NCBI GenBank assembly: GCA_905373305.1
Contig: CAJPSM010000046.1
Coordinates: forward strand, 1 to 9,913
DNA: 9,913 nt
Direction of reading: 5' to 3'
Source of the DNA: an uncultured Streptococcus sp.
GTDB lineage: Bacteria > Bacillota > Bacilli > Lactobacillales > Streptococcaceae
Made by a program: the position numbers and the translations under genes. Position 1 is the stretch's first letter. Each line of letters starts with the position of its first letter. Below the pieces are notes generated by a model, which saw only the letters and a program-made list of their open reading frames with translations, was not told where the DNA came from and did no database searches. Below, in pieces: positions 5,186 to 9,913 of the stretch.

Positions 5186-5216
5186 TATTTAATGTCGCCC
5201 TGTGAGGCGACGAATA
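5186..5216 (+). promoter_or_regulatory. PyrR-site-like hairpin between carA and carB
   Basis: The stem GTCGCC (5194-5199) / GGCGAC (5206-5211) is perfect and its loop is CTGTGA (5200-5205), fitting CNGNGA. Below it is a 4-nt 5' bulge TAAT (5190-5193), a 1-nt 3' bulge (5212) and a lower stem TATT (5186-5189) / AATA (5213-5216). The PyrR-binding hairpin before pyrR has the same design: bulge TAAA, a 6-bp stem, loop CCGTGA, a 1-nt bulge and a lower stem. GTGAGGC is shared in both loop and 3' stem. Function as a second PyrR target is inferred from this match; no downstream terminator with a T run is visible. Confidence 0.5.
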
Positions 5217-5347
5217 GAAAGGAGAAGGGTGATCCGTATTTGCTGAAATGAATACGGGCTACGGACGGTGCTAAAAAGATAGTTATTCCTAGAACTGACA
5301 GTTCTTCGTCATAACTCCTATTTTAGCTTTGTCCGCTTGACGCCCTT
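5217..5347 (+). ncRNA. Long structured RNA element upstream of carB
   Basis: The sequence supports a multi-branch fold. AAGGG (5225-5229) can pair with CCCTT (5343-5347) to close it. Inside are CCGTATT (5234-5240) with AATACGG (5251-5257), and a long arm built from CGGAC (5262-5266)/GTCCG (5331-5335), GCTAAAA (5270-5276)/TTTTAGC (5321-5327), AGTTAT (5281-5286)/ATAACT (5311-5316) and AGAACT (5291-5296)/AGTTCT (5300-5305). A purine-rich GAAAGGAG (5217-5224) lies directly before the closing stem. No T run follows, so it is not an ordinary terminator. It could be a translational control element for carB or an inserted palindromic repeat; I do not recognise it as a named RNA family. Confidence 0.5.
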
Positions 5348-5359
5348 AATATCTTATAA

Positions 5360-8300
5360 ATGCCTAAACGTACTGATATTCAAAAAATTATGGTGATTGG
5401 TTCTGGTCCGATTATTATTGGTCAGGCTGCTGAGTTTGACTATGCTGGGACCCAGGCTTGCTTGTCTTTGAAAGAGGAAGGCTATGAGGTTGTCTTGGTT
5501 AACTCGAACCCTGCAACCATCATGACGGATAAGGAGATTGCTGACAAGGTTTACATTGAACCGATTACACTTGAGTTTGTGACGCGTATTCTCCGTAAGG
5601 AACGTCCAGATGCCTTGCTCCCAACTCTTGGAGGTCAGACAGGTCTCAATATGGCCATGGAATTGTCTAAAAATGGTATTTTAGATGAACTTGGTGTTGA
5701 ACTTCTGGGTACTAAACTATCTGCCATTGACCAAGCAGAGGATCGTGACCTCTTTAAACAATTGATGGAAGAGCTTGAGCAACCCATCCCTGAATCTGAA
5801 ATTGTCAATACAGTAGAAGAAGCAGTTTCCTTTGCAGCAACTATTGGCTACCCAGTCATCGTTCGACCAGCCTTTACCCTAGGTGGTACTGGTGGTGGTA
5901 TGTGTGCCAATGAGGAAGAATTGCGTGAAATCGCTGAAAATGGTTTGAAACTGTCACCTGTTACCCAATGTTTGATTGAGCGTTCCATTGCTGGTTTTAA
6001 GGAAATCGAATACGAAGTTATGCGCGACTCGGCAGACAATGCCCTCGTTGTTTGTAACATGGAAAACTTTGACCCAGTTGGGATTCACACAGGGGATTCC
6101 ATTGTATTTGCCCCTGCGCAAACCATGTCAGACTATGAAAACCAAATGCTACGTGACGCGAGCTTGAGCATCATTCGTGCCCTCAAAATTGAAGGTGGAT
6201 GTAACGTTCAGCTGGCTCTTGATCCACACAGCTTTAAGTATTATGTCATCGAAGTAAATCCTCGTGTATCGCGCTCTTCTGCCCTTGCTTCTAAGGCGAC
6301 AGGTTATCCGATTGCTAAGTTGGCTGCTAAGATTGCCGTCGGTCTGACCCTGGATGAGGTCATCAACCCAGTTACGGGATCAACCTATGCCATGTTTGAG
6401 CCAGCCCTTGACTACGTAGTTGCCAAGATTCCACGTTTCCCATTTGATAAGTTTGAAAAGGGTGAACGTCGTCTGGGTACCCAGATGAAGGCGACTGGAG
6501 AAGTCATGGCAATCGGTCGTAACATCGAGGAGTCTCTTCTTAAAGCCTGTCGCTCACTTGAAATCGGAGTCCATCACAATGAAATGCCAGAGCTTGCATC
6601 TGTATCTGATGATGCCTTGATTGAAAAAGTTGTCAAAGCTCAAGATGACCGTCTCTTCTACGTATCAGAAGCCATTCGCCGTGGCTACACACCAGAAGAA
6701 ATTGCAGAATTGACCAAGATTGATATCTTCTATCTGGATAAACTCTTGCATATCTTTGAAATTGAGCAAGAATTGGGTGCTCATCCACAAGATTTAGACG
6801 TCTTAAAAACTGCCAAACTAAATGGTTTCTCAGACCGTAAAATTGCTGAACTATGGGAAACGACAGCTGACCAAGTTCGCCAACTTCGCTTGGAAAACAA
6901 GATTGTTCCAGTTTATAAGATGGTCGATACCTGTGCAGCAGAGTTCGACTCTGAAACACCATATTTCTATTCAACCTATGGATGGGAAAATGAATCTATT
7001 AAGTCTGATAAGGAATCTGTACTGGTCCTAGGTTCTGGTCCAATCCGTATCGGGCAAGGGGTTGAGTTTGACTATGCAACTGTTCACTCGGTTAAGGCAA
7101 TCCAGGCAGCCGGCTACGAAGCTATTATCATGAATTCAAACCCAGAGACCGTTTCTACAGACTTCTCTGTGTCTGACAAGCTCTACTTTGAACCATTGAC
7201 ATTCGAAGATGTCATGAATGTTATCGATTTGGAACAACCAAAAGGTGTTATTGTTCAGTTTGGTGGTCAAACAGCCATCAACCTTGCGGAGCCTTTGGCA
7301 AAAGCAGGTGTGACCATCCTTGGTACCCAAGTCGCTGACTTGGACCGCGCGGAGGACCGCGACCTCTTTGAGCAAGCCCTCAAAGATTTGGATATTCCAC
7401 AGCCACCAGGACAAACGGCTACCAATGAAGAAGAAGCAGTGCTTGCAGCTCGCAAGATTGGTTTCCCAGTTCTCGTTCGCCCATCTTATGTCTTGGGTGG
7501 ACGTGCCATGGAAATCGTAGAAAATGAGGAAGATCTTCGTTCTTACATGCGTACCGCTGTTAAGGCAAGTCCAGATCATCCAGTCCTTGTTGATTCTTAC
7601 ATCGTTGGGCAAGAATGTGAAGTTGATGCCATCTCAGATGGAAAAAATGTCCTCATCCCTGGTATCATGGAGCACATCGAACGTGCCGGTGTCCACTCAG
7701 GTGACTCAATGGCGGTTTATCCTCCACAAACCTTGTCTCAAAAGGTGCAGGAAACCATCGCAGACTACACCAAACGTCTAGCAATCGGCCTAAACTGTCT
7801 TGGTATGATGAACATTCAGTTTGTCATCAAGGATGAAAAAGTCTATGTTATTGAGGTCAATCCACGTGCCAGCCGTACGGTTCCCTTCCTTTCTAAGGTA
7901 ACCAATATTCCTATGGCTCAGGTGGCGACCAAGCTCATTCTTGGTCAAAGTCTTGAAGAACTTGGCTACCAAGATGGACTTTACCCTGAAAGTACACGCG
8001 TTCATATCAAGGCACCAGTCTTCTCCTTCACCAAGTTAGCTAAGGTAGATAGCTTGCTCGGTCCTGAAATGAAGTCAACAGGTGAAGTCATGGGCTCTGA
8101 TTCTACTCTAGAAAAAGCTCTCTATAAAGCCTTTGAAGCTTCTTACCTCCATTTGCCAACTTTCGGAAATGTAGTCTTCACCATTGCAGATGATGCCAAA
8201 GAAGAAGCCTTGGACTTGGCTCGCCGTTTCCAAAATATCGGTTACGGTATCCTCGCGACAGAAGGAACTGCAGCCTTCTTTGCCAGTCATGGACTGCATG

Positions 8301-8536
8301 CTCAGCCTGTTGGTAAGATCGGTGATGATGAGAAGGATATCCCAAGCTTTGTTCGTAAAGGAAAAATCCAAGCGATCATCAATACTGTCGGAACCAAACG
8401 AACTGCTGATGAAGATGGTGAGCAAATTCGCCGTTCGGCTATTGAACACGGGGTGCCCCTTTTTACAGCCCTAGACACAGCTAATGCCATGCTTAAGGTG
8501 CTTGAAAGCCGTAGTTTTGTCACAGAAGCGATCTAG
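5360..8536 (+). CDS. carB: Carbamoyl-phosphate synthase large subunit
   Basis: CarB makes carbamoyl phosphate from bicarbonate, two ATP and the ammonia supplied by CarA, for both pyrimidine and arginine synthesis. The 1058-aa length is close to other bacterial CarB. Two homologous ATP-grasp halves are plain: the first opens with GSGPIIIGQAAEFDYAGTQA (residues 14-33), the second with GSGPIRIGQGVEFDYAT (558-574). Each half carries a repeat of the TGEVM segment (near 379 and 907). Between them lies the oligomerisation domain (about 400-550). The C-terminal MGS-like domain (about 930-1058), with EGTAAFFASHG and NTVGTKRTADEDG, binds allosteric effectors. The start MPKRTDI matches the conserved N-terminus of the family, so an internal start is unlikely. 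Yet the 25 nt before the ATG hold no Shine-Dalgarno. The last gene of the operon, it is followed by a strong terminator. Confidence 0.97.
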   Translation: MPKRTDIQKIMVIGSGPIIIGQAAEFDYAGTQACLSLKEEGYEVVLVNSNPATIMTDKEIADKVYIEPITLEFVTRILRKERPDALLPTLGGQTGLNMAMELSKNGILDELGVELLGTKLSAIDQAEDRDLFKQLMEELEQPIPESEIVNTVEEAVSFAATIGYPVIVRPAFTLGGTGGGMCANEEELREIAENGLKLSPVTQCLIERSIAGFKEIEYEVMRDSADNALVVCNMENFDPVGIHTGDSIVFAPAQTMSDYENQMLRDASLSIIRALKIEGGCNVQLALDPHSFKYYVIEVNPRVSRSSALASKATGYPIAKLAAKIAVGLTLDEVINPVTGSTYAMFEPALDYVVAKIPRFPFDKFEKGERRLGTQMKATGEVMAIGRNIEESLLKACRSLEIGVHHNEMPELASVSDDALIEKVVKAQDDRLFYVSEAIRRGYTPEEIAELTKIDIFYLDKLLHIFEIEQELGAHPQDLDVLKTAKLNGFSDRKIAELWETTADQVRQLRLENKIVPVYKMVDTCAAEFDSETPYFYSTYGWENESIKSDKESVLVLGSGPIRIGQGVEFDYATVHSVKAIQAAGYEAIIMNSNPETVSTDFSVSDKLYFEPLTFEDVMNVIDLEQPKGVIVQFGGQTAINLAEPLAKAGVTILGTQVADLDRAEDRDLFEQALKDLDIPQPPGQTATNEEEAVLAARKIGFPVLVRPSYVLGGRAMEIVENEEDLRSYMRTAVKASPDHPVLVDSYIVGQECEVDAISDGKNVLIPGIMEHIERAGVHSGDSMAVYPPQTLSQKVQETIADYTKRLAIGLNCLGMMNIQFVIKDEKVYVIEVNPRASRTVPFLSKVTNIPMAQVATKLILGQSLEELGYQDGLYPESTRVHIKAPVFSFTKLAKVDSLLGPEMKSTGEVMGSDSTLEKALYKAFEASYLHLPTFGNVVFTIADDAKEEALDLARRFQNIGYGILATEGTAAFFASHGLHAQPVGKIGDDEKDIPSFVRKGKIQAIINTVGTKRTADEDGEQIRRSAIEHGVPLFTALDTANAMLKVLESRSFVTEAI

Positions 8537-8560
8537 TTGAGAAATATTTTTCACAGTTTT

Positions 8561-8589
8561 AAAGCCAGCGTCAAAAAACGCTGGCTTTT
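8561..8589 (+). terminator. Terminator of the pyr operon
   Basis: AAAGCCAGCG (8561-8570) and CGCTGGCTTT (8579-8588) form a perfect 10-bp stem with an 8-nt loop. The stem ends in A:T pairs with TTTT on the 3' side. It lies 25 nt after the carB stop and separates the operon from mntH. The T run is short, so some read-through into mntH is possible. Confidence 0.85.
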
Positions 8590-8630
8590 GCAATACTGAT
8601 ATTGCTTATTTCAACTATCATTTTTTTTAT

Positions 8631-8658
8631 TTGTAATCATTCTAAAATGTGATATAAT
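8631..8658 (+). promoter_or_regulatory. Extended -10 promoter of mntH
   Basis: TATAAT at 8653-8658 is preceded by TGA (8650-8652), giving an extended -10. TTGTAA at 8631-8636 serves as -35 with a 16-nt spacer. Transcription would start near 8665, leaving a leader of about 90 nt before the ATG. The T-rich tract just upstream (8621-8628) may raise its activity. Confidence 0.75.
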
Positions 8659-8670
8659 AAGCATGAATTG

Positions 8671-8728
8671 GAAATAGGTAAACTATTTTCATTGTATTTT
8701 CAAAAACACCATTAAGAAAATAGGTAAA
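8671..8728 (+). promoter_or_regulatory. Repeated/inverted motif cluster in the mntH leader (possible operator or RNA switch)
   Basis: The 11-mer AAATAGGTAAA occurs exactly twice, at 8672-8682 and 8718-8728, 46 bp apart. Between the copies lies CTATTTTC (8683-8690). It can pair with the preceding AAATAG (8672-8677) in a tight hairpin, or perfectly over 8 bp with the following GAAAATAG (8716-8723). The first palindrome begins a few bases past the predicted transcription start, a common operator position. A Mn-responsive MntR/SloR-type repressor would be a natural regulator for mntH, but the sequence does not match an operator I can name. The leader shows no obvious yybP-ykoY Mn riboswitch. Confidence 0.4.
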
Positions 8729-8754
8729 GACAGATTAGAAAGTGTAAAATCCCG

Positions 8755-9913
8755 ATGTCTTCTTACAAGAAAGTCTCTCTTTCTGAGATCAATCAATCTA
8801 TTGAAACTCCAAATAACAACCATTTTTGGCAAAATCTAAAAGCATTTTTAGGACCTGGCGCTCTTGTAGCAGTTGGTTATATGGATCCTGGAAACTGGAT
8901 TACTAGTGTAGTTGGTGGTGCTTCTTACAAGTATAGTCTCTTATTTGTTATTTTAATTTCATCCATCATCGCCATGCAGCTACAACAAATGGCTGGAAAG
9001 CTCGGTATCGTAACTAAGATGGACCTAGCACAGGCAACAGCTCATCATGCTCCCAAGTGGCTTCGCTATAGTCTGTGGGTGATTTTAGAATTAGCTTTAA
9101 TGGCGACAGACTTGGCTGAAGTTTTAGGTTCAGCAATTGCTTTAAATCTTTTATTTAAAATACCGATTATGGTTGCTATTCTCTTAACCGTTTTAGATGT
9201 ATTTTTGTTACTTTTATTGATGAAATTTGGCTTCAAGAAGATTGAAGCTATTGTTACGACTCTTATCTTAACCATATTAGCCATCTTTACCTATCTTGTA
9301 GCCTTATCCAATCCAAATATCCAGGGGATTATTGGTGGTTATTTACCAACTCCAACATTATTTGAAACACCATTGCCGGGTCATGAAAGCCAATTGACCT
9401 TGGCTCTAGGGATTGTAGGAGCGACAGTCATGCCCCATAATCTCTATCTCCATTCATCCCTATCCCAAACAAGGAAAATCAACCACAAAGATAAGAAGGA
9501 CGTTCGAAAAGCTGTTCGTTTTATGACATGGGACTCAAATCTGCAATTGTCCCTAGCTTTTATTGTCAATTCCTTACTTCTCATTTTAGGGGCCTCCCTC
9601 TTTTTTGGTCATGCGTCTGAAATTTCAGCTTTCTCCCAAATGTACAATGCTTTACAGGATTCGGCAATAGCAGGAGCGATAGCCAGCTCAACTCTGTCAA
9701 CTTTATTTGCTCTGGCCCTATTAGCAAGCGGACAAAATTCTACTATTACAGGTACCTTAACTGGACAGATCGTTATGGAAGGTTTCTTGCATCTGAAATT
9801 GCCTCAGTGGATTATCCGTATCGGTACACGTATTTTTGCTTTGCTACCTGTGATTATTGTCGCCGTTTTGTTTGGGCATCAAGAAAAAACCTTGGATCAG
9901 TTATTGGTCTATT
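8755..9913 (+). CDS. mntH: NRAMP-family Mn2+/Fe2+ transporter (3' end missing)
   Basis: The frame is open for 386 codons to the window edge, so the C-terminus is not seen. It encodes a polytopic membrane protein that imports Mn2+ (and Fe2+) with protons. After a polar 30-residue N-terminus, TM1 carries GPGALVAVGYMDPGNW with metal-binding D44 and N47. TM6 carries GATVMPHNLYLHSS with A223 and M226, the other metal-site residues, and the MPH motif at 226-228. The NRAMP transport signature GQNSTITGT-x2-GQIVMEGF lies at residues 326-344. All key residues are intact. An in-frame stop at 8725 limits the start. The ribosome site is weak (AGAAAG at 8737-8742, 12 nt before the ATG), but the next ATG (M43) is inside TM1. 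It has its own promoter beyond the pyr terminator. I recall lic genes, not mntH, next to carB in pneumococcus. Confidence 0.93.
   Translation, partial: MSSYKKVSLSEINQSIETPNNNHFWQNLKAFLGPGALVAVGYMDPGNWITSVVGGASYKYSLLFVILISSIIAMQLQQMAGKLGIVTKMDLAQATAHHAPKWLRYSLWVILELALMATDLAEVLGSAIALNLLFKIPIMVAILLTVLDVFLLLLLMKFGFKKIEAIVTTLILTILAIFTYLVALSNPNIQGIIGGYLPTPTLFETPLPGHESQLTLALGIVGATVMPHNLYLHSSLSQTRKINHKDKKDVRKAVRFMTWDSNLQLSLAFIVNSLLLILGASLFFGHASEISAFSQMYNALQDSAIAGAIASSTLSTLFALALLASGQNSTITGTLTGQIVMEGFLHLKLPQWIIRIGTRIFALLPVIIVAVLFGHQEKTLDQLLVY

Noticed and set aside
5248..5274. Eight-residue frame ATG...TAA inside the carA-carB element
   Set aside because: It has no Shine-Dalgarno at a useful distance and lies entirely within base-paired arms, so it is likely chance.
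5337..5360. TTGACG and TATAAA just before carB as a leaderless promoter
   Set aside because: The spacer is only 12 nt, too short for a sigma-70-type promoter, and the -10 would overlap the start codon.
8659..8754. yybP-ykoY manganese riboswitch before mntH
   Set aside because: The leader is short and I see none of the conserved riboswitch core; only the local repeats described above.

Overview
The window looks like a chromosomal segment of a mitis-group Streptococcus (S. mitis, S. oralis, S. infantis or S. pneumoniae relatives). The proteins read as streptococcal throughout. The gene order ABC ATPase / small unknown protein / DUF177 / nth / pyrR-pyrB-carA-carB matches the order I recall from pneumococcus, and there is a degenerate BOX-like repeat. 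From memory, pneumococcus has lic genes next to carB; here a manganese transporter gene (mntH) follows it, so a non-pneumococcal mitis-group species is more likely. No database search was made.

Layout. (1) 1-568, minus strand: the first 73 codons of an ABC ATPase, preceded by about 310 nt of transcribed leader. The leader holds a near-consensus promoter, a strong Shine-Dalgarno, a three-codon reading frame (M-N-N-stop), an AU-rich hairpin, a BOX-like palindrome and a canonical intrinsic terminator 36 nt before the ATPase start. The first hairpin's 3' arm can pair over 16 nt with the terminator's 5' side, so this reads as a ribosome-controlled transcription attenuator. (2) 592-1088: a small unrecognised protein on the minus strand, divergent from a DUF177 gene, with a good promoter for each. 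(3) 1089-2260: DUF177 protein and endonuclease III, overlapping by one base. (4) 2284-8589: the pyrimidine operon. An extended -10 promoter feeds a complete PyrR-dependent attenuator, then pyrR, pyrB, carA and carB, ending in a perfect 10-bp inverted-repeat terminator. (5) 8631-9913: a separate promoter, a leader with repeated and inverted motifs, and an mntH gene cut by the window edge.

How the genes work together. CarA and CarB make carbamoyl phosphate from glutamine, bicarbonate and ATP. PyrB joins it to aspartate. PyrR senses UMP/UTP versus PRPP and stops transcription in the leader when pyrimidines are plentiful. The 292-nt carA-carB gap is unusual. It holds a second hairpin with the same layout as the PyrR site in the pyrR leader (4-nt 5' bulge, 6-bp stem, CNGNGA hexaloop, 1-nt 3' bulge), followed by a long multi-branch fold. 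carB has no Shine-Dalgarno just before its start; the nearest good one lies right before that fold. CarB may therefore have its own RNA-level control. The ABC-ATPase attenuator and the carA-carB element are the two items most worth following up.
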